Origin: Moringa oleifera
Lineage: Eukaryota; Streptophyta; Magnoliopsida; Brassicales; Moringaceae
Assembly: GCA_021397835.1 (NCBI GenBank)
Contig: JAJFZO010000034.1
Location: 5,272,501 to 5,336,500 of the forward strand
Direction: 5' to 3'
Length of the DNA: 64,000 nucleotides
Shown: positions 12,060-26,493 of the stretch, in pieces
Layout of the letters: each line of letters starts with the position of its first letter
How positions within the stretch are numbered: the stretch's first letter is position 1
Notes under the pieces: model-generated
The model's input: only the letters and a program-made list of their open reading frames with translations
Told to the model about the DNA's origin: nothing
The model's database searches: none
Position numbers and translations under genes: made by a program

Positions 12060-13245
12060 TATAAGATACGAAATTCAATTGCTTACATCAAATGTGGTAG
12101 ATCTTCTAATGCACTTCACAATCACAGGGTCAAGCGACACTAGCAAAGGACCACTCTTCGATAACACAACATCATTTGATGGAACATCCATTTCCTCTAA
12201 ATTTTTTATATTGTAGCCCTCACTCTGTATACGGGTTAGGCATTGCAACACCTCTATCATATTAGGCCTCATGTCCTTTTCATCCTGCAGGCACTGAAAC
12301 GCCAACACGACCACTATAGTTATCATTTTCCTTACCTTACTGTCTGACCCAATGCCAAGCAGTGGGTCTACAAGCTCATGCAATGCATGATTCTAGATCT
12401 TATTGATTGCCATGTTAGACAAATTGATCTCATATCGGTGCCTAGTAATGTCAATAGCTGGCTTAGATGATATTAACTTAATCAACACCACGCCAAAGCT
12501 GAAGACATTACTCTTGTCAGTGAACTAGTAGCATTAATGATACTGAGGATCAACATAACTAAGAGTCCCTTGTGGTGCTGTTAAAACATGGGTGACATCT
12601 ATGGGAAAGAGATGGGAAAGTCCAAAATCTATAACCTTAACGCTAAAATTATTGTCAAAGAGAATGTTGTTAGTCTTCACATCACGGTGGATGATGTCAA
12701 TAGCATGGAGATATGTCAATGCACTTGCAGTCTTTATGGTAATCTTTAACCGGATAGACCATGGAAATGCACTAGGCTTAGCATGCTCACCATGAAGATG
12801 ATCAACAACTATGCCCTTGGGAACATACTTGTATACTAGTAAGAGTTCACGGCTGTGGTGTGAGGTGGAGCCATAAAATGAGACAAGATGTTGGTGGCGT
12901 AAGCGCGTTAAGATCTCAACTTCATTCATGAACTACTCAACCCTCTTGTAGTTGTTTTCAAACAAGCGCTTCACTATAATAGCATGTCCATTTAGGAGTT
13001 ACCTAGTTGAGAAATAAGAGGTTAGCTAATTATTCATCCAATAAGGAGATCTTGACTATAAAATTACTTGCTTTTACCATAATATACAGTGCCAAAGCCC
13101 TTATCACCAAGTTCCTTAACATAATCAAAATGGTTAGTGGCCTTTTCAAGCTCAGCATAGGCTAAAAAGTGGACATCGTAACAGTTTGTTCCCTTCTCAA
13201 CATCTGCCACTGAAGGGAGATCAAAGGAGATGTTTCAAGAGAGCA
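12060..13245 (-). pseudogene. LRK10L-type receptor kinase fragment, captured and broken
   Basis: On the minus strand a degraded kinase domain reads in order: AELEKATNHFD and the glycine loop LGDKGFGTVYYG (about 13070-13150), then an intron (13003-13077, with GT and AG still visible). The long exon 12060-13002 has the beta-3 lysine region (IIVKRL), NEVEILTRLRHQHLV, the catalytic loop HRDVKTNN, DFGLSHLFP and a C-lobe ending SLDP.. This is the At1g18390/LRK10L1 subfamily layout, including the intron after the VYYG motif. Stops interrupt it (for example in RVE*FMNEVEI and after VDPQYH), and the extracellular and transmembrane parts are missing. The retained intron shows a DNA-level copy, not a retrocopy. 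It lies between inverted subterminal repeats and is probably transposon-captured. Confidence 0.8.
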
Positions 13246-13274
13246 GGAAAGGATGAGCATTGTATGGGCTGGTC

Positions 13275-13370
13275 TTTAAAGGTCTTTAACGCCAGTTCTT
13301 TAAAAGGCGTTAAAGGCTCAAAGGATGGTCTTTTAATACCAATTCCTATTTCGCTGTAAAATCACTATTT
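13275..13370. repeat. Inverted subterminal repeats, right side of captured kinase segment
   Basis: Contains tttaacgccagttctttaa and ggcgttaaaggctcaaagg, an inverted pair, then ggtcttttaataccaattcc and gctgtaaaat. On the reverse strand this gives an end of the form ttttacagcgaaatagg, loosely like CACTACAGGAAA. It abuts the 5' end of the kinase fragment directly. An exact terminus or 3-bp target duplication could not be fixed. Confidence 0.5.
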
Positions 13371-13562
13371 ATGGTGATGGTAAAGAAAATTCTAAAAAAA
13401 TTAAGTTTGCCTCTGGTAATTTATTCATGTGAAAAATTTGATTCAGATTGTCAACAAAGTTTTTGGGAAGAATTGAATTTGAAGATAAATTAGGAAATGG
13501 TATTCAATACAGTTACAAAGCATATATGAAAAAAATTAAAGCAAAAAATGCGGTAGCATTAT

Positions 13563-13915
13563 GTGTAACAAGATGCTTGAAGGAGACGTATAATATTATT
13601 ACAGAAGATATAAGTGGAATAGATTCATATAATGCTCAAAATGAATTGGGTGATCTTAAGATAGTTGAATATTTTGAAAGTAAATTTTAGAGATGCCATT
13701 AAAGAATTAAATGATTTGAAGAATTCTAAAAGAAAGGAGTGAATGAATCAAGGTGAGTTGAAGACCAAGAGTTACTGACGTTTGAGATTTTCTTCCAAAG
13801 TGTGGTACGTGAAAACATTATCATATCTAAAATGATCTAAATTTATGGAGAACTATTGAAGATAATAAACTTTAATCATTATTTAGTCAATTAAAGACAT
13901 TATTAAATTAAACTA
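13563..13915 (+). repeat. Dispersed direct repeat, right copy (pairs with 8719-9075)
   Basis: Right partner of the direct repeat at 8719-9075. Part of it overlaps an 80-codon open frame (13448-13690; KFLGRIEFEDKLGNGIQYSY... ) which I do not recognise. The shared part is also readable, with stops, in the left copy, suggesting an old coding remnant of a repetitive element. Confidence 0.6.
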
Positions 13916-14274
13916 ATGAGCATTGAAGTACCAAAACTATTGTGTTTAAGCTTGGCAAGATCAAGTATTTATACATACCAAAATCTAAAAATTTGTTATA
14001 GAGATAAGTTCATGAGGCTGACATTTCATTTGAAATTGGATATTCAACCTCACTAGTACTTAAGAAAAGGGCAAGTTTAACCCAATTGTACAAGAGACTC
14101 TCATATTATGACCAAGGGACGGCATGTTTTAAAAGATTAGGAGCAACTATATTATGATTTGATGATGATGAAAGTTATATATGCAGAAATTTTATCTTTA
14201 TTGTTATATGTAAAGTTGAATAAATGAAAAAAATTTCATCGTCAATTATGAAATGAATTAGTTTGCATGCAGTT

Positions 14275-17200
14275 CATGGGCGAAAGCCTTTGAGGACTAC
14301 CCCGAGCTTTAGCTCGAGTAAAATTTTTTTAAAATTTTATTGAAATTAAATTTCACCTTTAAGCATTAGGTTAAGTGTTCTTTTTTTTTCACTTTTTTTT
14401 CTCTTTCACTCTTTCTCTTCTTTCTCCTCTATTACCATGTATCTCCTCCCCTTCTATTTCAAATTTTCTTTCGCACGACTGTTACCACGTCCACTCGCCT
14501 GTGGTTTCTCCAAAGTCCAATCTTAATCTCATTCTACTTAACTCATATATTTATTTGATCTTCTTCGTCATTCTTTTTAAGGTTTGTTTTTCTCTTCACC
14601 TTCATTTAAATAAATTATTTTTATTTTTTATTTATATTTTTATTTAACAGTAATATAAGTATATTGTTAGTTTAAAATAGATAAATTTATAAATAAAAAA
14701 TTATTATTCATTGTTGATTTGATTATAAGTTAGAATATTATTTAATTTTATTTTATTTTTTAGAAGATGAATATTCTTTAGTTTGTATGTAAGAAGTTTT
14801 TATAAAAATTTAGAGAAACAATCATCAATTTAAAAATGAGTATTTTAAAAATTTATTTAATATATGCTTAAAAATTATTCATAATAATTTAAAATTTTAA
14901 CTTGAGATGTATTAATTGATGTCATTAATTAATTATTGATTAAATTATTTTATAACTGTCGATTACAATGTTAATCAATTACACATCAAAGTCAAGGAAA
15001 ACTTTTCTTTCGTGCTTTGACAAGAAAGGAGATAATTTATTAAGTGATTCAAGTTCTCCATCTTTGAATCACGTTAGTATTTCAAGTTCCTTAAGTTTGG
15101 ATGAAAGAAGTAAATTTGAGAATATCAAAGTATCATACAGTATTAATACCTAATATTATGAACGTGATCCTAAATTATGTTTTCTAATAGAAATATATCA
15201 TATGCATAAGCATGATAGTATTTAGAAGATATATGTTGAAATGGGACCCTCTCAACCTATATTAGCTAACTACACTTCGATTATAGATGAAAAACAAATT
15301 TGATAATTTCAAGCTTTTTGGTTTAAAAGATTTAATTGGCTTGAATTTTCAATTAAAAAATAAAGCATATTATTTTCCATGTTATCTCCTTGAGAGTTAT
15401 CCACTTAAGTATCGCATATTTACAATTGATGATTTTCAAAGTTGAAAAAAAAAAGGATGGTAAAAAATGTTCGTTGTTCTATATGAAGGGGAAATTGATT
15501 CACATCATAAGATTTGCTATGAAGAGTTGAAAGAACTTAAAAAATTCATCCCAACATATTGATAGAGTTACGAATGTACTTTCTTTAGAAGAAATCTTAT
15601 GAAATCAATTATGTGTCAAGACTTCATTAGAGGTTGTGAAATGGTTGGCATTGCAAGGGTGTGCTTTTAAGGGTCACGATGAGTCTATCAATTCTAATAA
15701 TCATGAAAATTTTCTTGAATTGGTAAATGGCAAGCATCAGTGAACAATGAAATTACTGGAGTTGTATTAGAAAATTTTTTATTGAATGCCAAGTATACAT
15801 CATCATTTATTCAAAAAGAGTTATTAAAAATTTTTACCAATCAAGTGAGGCTAAGGATTTGTGATGAAATTGAAGATGCCAAATTTTGTATTTTTATTGA
15901 TAAAGCTATTAATGAACTTAGTATAGAACAAATGGTACTCATTTTGAGATATATTAATAATGATGGTTTAATATGTGAATGTTTCTTTGAAGTTATCAGT
16001 GTTGAGAACAAAAGAACCAAAAATCTTAAGTAGCACATAGGTAATATCTTTAATAAATTCAATTTATTAGTTGAAGATTTGTAGGGTCAAGGATATAATG
16101 GTGTTAGCAATATACCGAGTAAATGGAATAGTTTACAAGCTTTATTTCTTGAAGATTTTTCATGCGCCTATTATGCATATTGCTTTACACATCAACTTCA
16201 ATTTGCTTTAATTGCAGTGGCAAAAAAAGGTACATGAAGTGTGGTTGTTTTTATTGAAATTGAGTTATATTATGAAACTTTTTCAGTGTTTCTTCCAAGA
16301 GGCATTGCGAGTTGAAATCTATTCGTGAAGATGAAATTATAGATTTGATTGCTTCATGGGAGCTTGAGACTAGTGAAAGGGCTAATCAAGTAAGCACTTT
16401 GCAACAAATCGCAACTACTCGTTGGAGTTCTCGTTTCACTTCTATTAAAAGGTTGATTAACTTGTATGGTTCTGTTTCTACTTTTTTTGAAAATTTAATT
16501 GACAGTAAACTGCCTATAAACACTTGAGATTTTTGAATTCGTGTTTTTGTTGTCGATGATGAACAAAGTATTAGAAATTTTTGATTTACTTAGTCAAGCT
16601 TTGCAATTGAAATCTTAAGATATCTTAAATACTATGAATTTAGTTTTACTATAAGAAAACTTCTCCAAGAGTTAAAAGATGAATGGCATGTTTTCTTTCA
16701 GAGTGTGGTATCATTTTATATTAGTTATAATGTTGATATGCCCAAAAAGAATGTACGTCATATGAAAAGTATAAGATGCTCTTGTCAACAGAAATATGAT
16801 GTCACAACTGAGCATTACTATCACTTTAAAATCTTCAATGCTGTGATAGATTTTTAGTTAAAAGAGTTACATAGTAGATTTTCAGACAAAATGGTTGAGC
16901 CTCTTACTCTTTGTATGACTTTAAGTCTTATTGATGGCTTCAAATTATTTAATGTTAAGGATATTGTCACTTTTGCTAAGAATTATTATTCTTTAGATTT
17001 TGGCAAAAGTGACATTCAAGATTTAAGAAGACAATTAGACCATTACAGATTAGATGTACTTAGCTCAAAATATTAATTCTCTTTCTGAATTTGTAGACTT
17101 TTGATTGCAACAAAAAGGTCAGAATACTACACTTTAGTTGATAAGTTAATTCTTTTAGTGTTAAATCCTTTTGTTTTTAGAGCGAAAACGGAACAAGCAT

Positions 17201-17519
17201 TTTCAACTATGAAACTTCTTAAAACGCCTCTTCACAACAAGATGAAAGATGATTTTTTTACAAATTATATGGTTATTTATATTGAAAAAGGTATTGTTGA
17301 TTCAATAGATATCAAATCTATAATTGATGACTTTGATAGTGTGAAATCTCGTAGAAGAAAATTAAAATTATAATCAATTGTATTTAAAAGGGTAAGATTT
17401 GTTATGTCAACCTATTTAGTCTATCTTTTTTTGTTATATAAAAGAAATGATATTTCTCATATTGTGATCATGAAAAAAAATTTAACTCACCCCAATAAAA
17501 ATTTTTGGTTTCGCCCCTG
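14275..17519 (+). mobile_element. hAT-superfamily transposon with TIRs and 8-bp target duplication
   Basis: The left end is catgggcgaaagcc at 14275 and the right end is ggtttcgcccctg, ending at 17519. These give terminal inverted repeats of the form CAKGGGCGAAASC. Flanks are atgcagtt (14267-14274) and aaacagtt (17520-17527), matching at 6 of 8 positions, as expected for an old hAT insertion. The 3245-bp interior carries a broken transposase of the zinc-finger TTF/DUF4371 type. Confidence 0.75.
14968..17373 (+). pseudogene. hAT transposase pseudogene (TTF zinc finger-DUF4371-hAT C-terminal)
   Basis: Plus-strand frames follow the plant ZMYM1-like/TTF-type hAT protein in order. An N-terminal serine-rich stretch (14968-15153) is followed by GPSQPILANY...WFKRFNWLEFSI (TTF-type region, 15240-15360). 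DUF4371 follows at 15740-16200, with FCIFIDKAINELSIEQMVLILRYINNDG, GQGYNG.SN and AYYAYCFTHQLQFAL. An RWSSRF block lies at 16415-16440. The hAT dimerisation tail at 17101-17373 includes ALNPFVF-like and ERAFSTMK-like (here EQAFSTMKLLKTPLHNKM) motifs. At least ten stops or frame changes make it non-functional. Its ends match the TIR-bounded element that contains it. Confidence 0.8.
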
Positions 17520-17527
17520 AAACAGTT

Positions 17528-18863
17528 AAACATGCATTTTCATATTATTCCCGTTTTAGGTTCTTGGATTCTTGTTCATGAGTGAAAAAAGGAGGAGCTC
17601 TTCAATCAATCATTGATTGGAATGAATATTTCATGCATCCAAGGGCCTATGTAATTGTTATTAGATGAGACTTTATGGCAACAATCATCTTGTTTAATTA
17701 TGAGTAATGAATAGTAACATCCTTGACCTGTTCTCTATTTCTATAAACCATGAGGCTTTATTATTCCTATTCAATTTTAGTTAACAAATTAACCCACCAC
17801 CCCCCTCCCCCAACCCAAAAAAAAAAAAAAAAAGGAGAAATAAGATGGTGAAAGTACAAGATTGTATCGTTTATCAAAATATTAATTACTTGGCAAATCT
17901 TTGAGGAATCATGCACTATTTTAATTGCTTGAAAGAGTCTTTTAATACGGCTAGCTCCTCCTTGGACTTCTTCTAAAGATCCCAAGTTCACTTGAAATTT
18001 TATAGTGTTGTAGACTTGTAGGTTATTTTAGGGAGGTGATGGCCATCCTTGGTTTGCAATATTCTGAACATTAATATTATTTTCTAAAAATTAAATACAT
18101 GAATATTAAGTTATTTATGTTTGATTGGTCATAATAATTTAATTTTAAATTTTCAGACAAATGTAAAATTCATGTTTAACTCATTAATAAGTTTCTACGA
18201 ATTAAGCAATCTAATTTCTTACTTGCATTTTTCAATGATATAGTTGTTCTTCAAATATATTTATAAATTCATTTATATTGCGTTAGTATTTAATTTGCAT
18301 ATCAAATTTTAAATTAAGAAATTACACCACATAAATATTATAACATACTTTTGAGTTGAAACTCTATCAATTCCTTCATTAAATATTAAAGACAATGTTT
18401 AGGGATACTTCATTTTAACATTTCATGCACAAAACATGCGGGCCCACACATATATAAAATATGTTGTAAGAGTAAGTCAAGAAAAGATAAAATAAAAGCT
18501 TCTGAATCACAAAATCATCAAGTATTCCTGGATAATTAAGGATGTACATTGATTGTTCGAAGTGTTTCTCTCCAACATCTGTTGCTCTTCAGCGCATAAT
18601 TATAAATTATTAAACAGCTCAATAATGTTTAATGAGTCATCTACCTGATATATAAGTTTACATGAGGCTTTTCCAAGGGCTCAGCAGCCCCATTCCAAAA
18701 CGCAGGAAGCTTCATATTTGACCAGAAATTAAATTAAAATCCCATGAAGAGCAACATTCCGTCAAACAAGAGGAGAACAAGAATTGGGTAATTGGCATAT
18801 TAACAAAATCATGAGAAGGGAAGTATTTGACTAGTCCTCGTAGTTGTACCTGATAATGGGTTG
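17528..18863. other. Intergenic; no gene seen
   Basis: AT-rich spacer between the hAT element and the 3' end of the receptor kinase gene, with a C-rich/poly-A run at 17798-17833. A minus-strand frame (17767-17991) contains a short SLEEVQGGASRIKRLFQAIKIV stretch that I do not recognise. The last 200-300 bp are likely 3' UTR and downstream sequence of the minus-strand kinase gene. Confidence 0.5.
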
Positions 18864-21623
<2,760 letters not shown>

Positions 21624-23559
21624 ATCAACTGTTGAGGAATCAATTGAGATATATAACCTAAACTCACTGAATTCATTGAAGCAAGACCAGAAGATACAAG
21701 AATTAATATGGGTATCCAACCTTTCGTGCTCAAAACTGTAAACCAAATTCTAGGAAGCTGGGTATGACAATCACGGCAATGCATCCTTTATGAATATTTC
21801 TTAGTTTGACTACTCAAGTAAAAACAAACACAAAATCCAAATGACTTAAAGCCATTTAAAATCTTATTGTAACGGTCTAGATAATCAACCTTCCATTATT
21901 TCCAAGACATGACTTAGACAAACATTTTAATACATAACATGAATTTTTTTCTACTATGACAAGCAACTATATTTTATAGTCACAGCGAAAAGACGTGGTA
22001 AAGAAGCTTACTATCTTCAGTTTTCTCTTTAAAATAAAAAGGCTTCTCAATCAGCTTATCACTAGGCCGGCACACAGAAAATGACATAAAATTGATCAAA
22101 ACTTTTCTAGAAACTCAGTAGGCTATGATAACCAAAATGATATTTTCAACATTCAGACTGCAGAAGTGTTAAATCATCACCCCTTGCCTTACTGCTATTT
22201 TTCGAGTGAGTTTATATATATTATTGACTGTTTTGATCGATTACATTTATATATTTATAAAATTTACTATATAAATTTAAATAAATTTAAATAAAATAAA
22301 TAAAAATTGATTCATTAACTCTTCAAGTCAGCTCACCAAATAACTCGGTTTAAATTTCAAGAACTACAGTTTACCCATTTATAAAATAAGTAATTTTAAG
22401 TTCGGTCTAATTATTAAGGTTAGAATAAAATTTATCAAATCAAACTATAAACGGATTTACCTATGATCTATGAGCCCACCGATGACCTTGAGTTTCATAT
22501 GAATAGATGTACAATAAATTCAAAAATACCTTTATGTTTTTCTAGTTAATTAAGTAAAATTTTTTCATACTGTTTCGAAATATAACAAAATTAGAGATTT
22601 TGCTTTCGTTTTTTTTTTTTTTTTTGTGAGTGTTAAGATTTTGGTTTCTTTTTCTATTCGGGTTTCTTCTTTTTCATCCTTTTCCCTGTATTATTCTCTC
22701 TTATCTCTTGCTTTAGTCTTTGCTTCAATTATCACCATCCACAAAGATAAAGCAATCAAAGCCATGCTTATCATCACCTTACTCATATACATTCAACAAA
22801 GGTTAGATTATGGTAGAAAATCATGCTTCAACCCAATAATATGTGGCTTACATTGGATAATAATTTTCTTGGAGATCAAGCTGTCCTTAAGGTAAAAGCA
22901 AAGCTTCATCTTTGGGCAAAATCCCGCAACGAGTTGCATTTTACTTTAATGGTGTGATATTTCACGTAGAAACGAACTGTGGTAGAGCCTGACCAACTTT
23001 TACCCCATGACGGCAACTTGAAACCATACTTTCATTTGATAGTGATCATCGAAAATGCATTATCTTTATGCTTGAATGTATTTAACTTGTATAAAATAAG
23101 AAAATATTATTTTCAAAGAATACAGATACAGACAGAAAATAATTGTGTTTGCTCTTTCTTGAATCAGAGAAAGATACTAATTTTGTATCAAACCATTTCT
23201 CAATTCATTAGTTGGTTGCTTGTCAAAGCTAATATTAAACTTAAGTGTTCGAAAATTAAAAGGTGCTCACACTATGCTGGTAGACATGAAAGCCGAGGAA
23301 ATAGACTTCCTGGATTTGCAACTCCAGATATTAACAGTAGTGATAGATAGGTCTGCTTATTCATCACTCATTTCACCGTAATTTGTATTCTTAATGATGG
23401 AGTTAATGACATCACTCATATGCTGAATATTGTTTCAAAATTTGATGAGACTAATATTACATTAACTGAAGAGATATATTTTGCAACCTTTACATGAATA
23501 TGTGTGTCTATATTGTATGTCAGCCAATAACTTTGGACATATATACACATATTATACAT
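21624..23559. other. Upstream region of the CRK gene and spacer; no gene recognised
   Basis: AT-rich. It holds the promoter side of the minus-strand kinase gene (about 21624-22200) and two plus-strand open frames, 22626-22895 and 22979-23350, neither of which I recognise. A poly-T run sits just before the first (about 22609-22624). They lie close together and could be a degenerate gene or chance ORFs. Confidence 0.4.
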
Positions 23560-23912
23560 AACATATTTTATCCATGAACATTATCAATATGCCAAATAGC
23601 AACTGTTAAGAAGTGCTTAATCAATGAGCGAGCTAATGAACATGTTAGTAATTTCTGGTAGTTTATCTAATAGATTAGATAGTGCAGATGACATCCCAAC
23701 TTTGATTTCCAGCTGCAAACTCTTAAGACTGTTACACTATACAAACAAATTTTAGTTAAGACGATATCCATGGCCTCCTTTTTCCATGTTAAGGCCTTTT
23801 GATCAGGGACATAAACGTAATGGATTCATGTACATTTAACCCCATGACACTTTAAGAAATGTCTACCAGTTAGTTACAGTGACAAGGTTTGACGAATCTG
23901 TAGAAGGAGCAT
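23560..23912 (+). repeat. Duplicated upstream region of beta-amylase copy B
   Basis: From ttatccatgaacattatc onward this matches 32878-33150 upstream of copy C, including gtaatttctggtagttta and gtaatggattcatgtac. Copy B holds about 100 bp here that copy C lacks. The promoter-proximal region was therefore duplicated along with the gene. Confidence 0.75.
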
Positions 23913-24407
<495 letters not shown>

Positions 24408-24790
24408 ATTAATTTTTATAATTTTTAAAATAATTTTAAAATTTAAAATTTTATATTAAATTAATTAATATTAATCCAAATATAATAAGATGTATTTATT
24501 AAATTACATTTAAAATTAAACATATATTTTCAAAAATAAATTTATATAAATCAAAAATATAAATTAAAGTTAAAAAGTTATTATATTTTTTAAAGTATTT
24601 TTATTATTAAGATATGAAATATAAAAATGAGAATATATTTTTCCATTTATTTTTCACATTTTTTTAGAAAAATGTTAAATTTAATTTTAAAATATTTATT
24701 GATAATAAGTTTTTTAATTGAAAATAAATTTTAATATTTTTTACATAATTGATAATAAATTATGTTAGAGTTTTCCATTTCTTTTTTGAA
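24408..24790. repeat. AT-rich dispersed repeat, copy 1
   Basis: About 380 bp, over 80% AT, matching 31815-32150. Shared blocks include attttatattaaattaa, tattattaagatatgaaat and aattgaaaataaatttta. It truncates beta-amylase copy B. No coding content and no clear terminal repeats were found. Confidence 0.65.
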
Positions 24791-25073
24791 TTGAAAATAA
24801 TTGTAGTTTATCCAAGATAGCATTGAAGTGACTTCCTTTCAGCTTTCCAAGTTCAGAACGTCCGGTAACTTCACGAGTTCCACTTGTTTTCTATAAAAAT
24901 CTCTCTTTCCCTGCTTTCAACATGTACCTAAAAACACTCTCAATAGATTTCTCCATCTAACCCACAAAAGATTACCCAACACCTCCAAACCCAACAACTT
25001 CTTCGTTACCTCAACCCGCACTAGCTTGCTTGAGGTTCCATTTCTCTGGATTGGTAGAATTTGCATCTTTTAT
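24791..25073 (+). other. Less AT-rich segment interrupted by the copia element
   Basis: Pyrimidine-rich, more balanced sequence with a TATA-like ctataaaaatc (24890-24900). It continues after the retroelement at 30105-30290. It could be promoter or leader of a former gene, but I recognise no protein. Confidence 0.35.
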
Positions 25074-25595
25074 TGTTGAGTATGTGTGGAGACAATCTTA
25101 TCTACAAAATGGTATATATTTATCTGAAAAGATATATATATATATATATATTTATTTATTTATTTATTTATCTGAGAGGGTATATACTTATCTGAAAGGG
25201 AATATACTCATCCAAAAGAGTATATATTTATCAAAAAGGATATCTTGAGATTCTTACACATCTATCTTTTTGGCCTTGGGCTCTACTATATAAAAGGGGG
25301 ACTTCTACCCATGTAAACATCACAATAGAGAGAGTGAGTAAGAGTCCTAAGGTTTTATTCTAGTAAAGTGAGGGCTAGACAAACAGTTATCTCTCTTGTA
25401 ATCTATTTTCATAGTGAAAGGGTTTCCTGCAATGGCTGCAAAGTGGATGTAACTCTCAATTGAGGGTGAACCACTATAAATCTTGTGTTCCTGTGGTTGT
25501 TTACTTTCTTCTTGCTTTTATTATTGTTGCTTTCTGGTTACAGGGATTTGATATTTGATCCATCAACTAAGGATCTGGTTGTCAAATTCCCAACA
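25074..25595 (+). repeat. 5' LTR
   Basis: Begins TGTTGAGTATGTGTGG and ends TTCCCAACA. The U3 part has tandem units of about 20 bp (TATATaYTTATCTGAAARgg), one of which is overgrown by a TA/TTTA microsatellite at 25135-25170. A TATA box (TATATAAA) lies at 25287-25294. Confidence 0.95.
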
Positions 25596-25597
25596 AC

Positions 25598-25609
25598 TGG
25601 TATCAGAGC
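25598..25609 (+). promoter_or_regulatory. Primer-binding site (tRNA-Met initiator)
   Basis: TGGTATCAGAGC, complementary to the 3' end of plant initiator methionine tRNA, lies two bases after the 5' LTR. This is the usual priming site for minus-strand synthesis in plant copia elements. Confidence 0.9.
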
Positions 25610-25629
25610 TTCAGGTTTTGAGATTGAAA

Positions 25630-26490
25630 GCAATAGGTAGCGAAGAAAACTCATCACATGGGATCATCAAGTTCGATGGTACAGATTATGCCTTCTGGAG
25701 AATGCAAATCGAGGATTATCTGTATGGGAAAAATCTGCATGAACCACTTTTGGGTCAAAAGCCTGAAAAAATTTCAGAAAGCGATTGGGATCTCCTTGAT
25801 CGATAGGTGCTGGGAGTTATTCGGCTGACACTGTCAAAGAACATTGCTCACAACGTGGTGAAGGAGAAAACAACTGCAAGTCTGATGAATGTGCTATCTG
25901 ACACGTATGAAAAACCTTCAGCAAACAACAAGGTTTTTCTCATGAAGAAGCTATTCCACTTGAAAATGGGTGAAGGTAATTTTGTGGCAACTCATCTTAA
26001 TGAGTTTAATACAATAGTTAATCAGTTATCTTCTGTTGAGATTGACTTTGATGATGAGGTACGTGCCTTGATACTATTGGCATCGTTGCCAAATAGTTGG
26101 GAGCCCATGAAAGCAGTGATGAGTAATTCTGTTGGGAGTTCAAAATTGAACTTCAATGATGTTCATGATCGAGTTCTTGCAGAAGAGATTCGGAGGATCG
26201 ATTCAAGTGAAACATCAGTTGCAAATTCTGCCCTAAATGTTGAAAACAGGGCAAGAGAAAGTGACAGAAACTCTGATCGCAATAAGGGCAAATCTAAGTC
26301 AAGGAATGGAAGAAGCAAATCTAGATCTGGAAGAAATCTGGAATGCTGGAACTGTAAGAAAAAGGGCCATATGAAGAAAAACTGTCGCTTACTGAAGAAA
26401 AAAGGTGAGCATAAAGATGACACTGCAAATGCTGTAACAGATGAGGTAAATGATGCTTCACTCTTGGCTATTGATAATCCTCTTGAGTCT
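25630..26490 (+). pseudogene. copia gag (capsid, zinc knuckle), with stop
   Basis: Encodes a copia Gag (UBN2 type): FDGTDYAFWRMQIEDYL at the N-terminus, then WDLLDR and an in-frame TAG at 25804-25806, then VLGVIRLTL...FNTIVNQL and a basic arginine/serine region. The CCHC zinc knuckle C-WN-C-x4-H-x4-C is encoded at about 26344-26385. The stop sits where relatives have Gln, so a single C-to-T change explains it. A second TAG at 26491-26493 separates gag from protease. Confidence 0.88.
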
Positions 26491-26493
26491 TAG

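Noticed and set aside
12592..12795. Plus-strand ORF over the kinase fragment
   Set aside because: Shadow of the minus-strand LRK10L-type sequence.
13448..13690. Possible host gene of 80 codons
   Set aside because: Part of it is repeated, with stops, at 8719 onward, so it looks like a repeat-derived remnant; listed only as a repeat.
22626..23350. Two neighbouring plus-strand ORFs as a two-exon gene
   Set aside because: No recognised family, no convincing splice pair, and low-complexity hydrophobic content.
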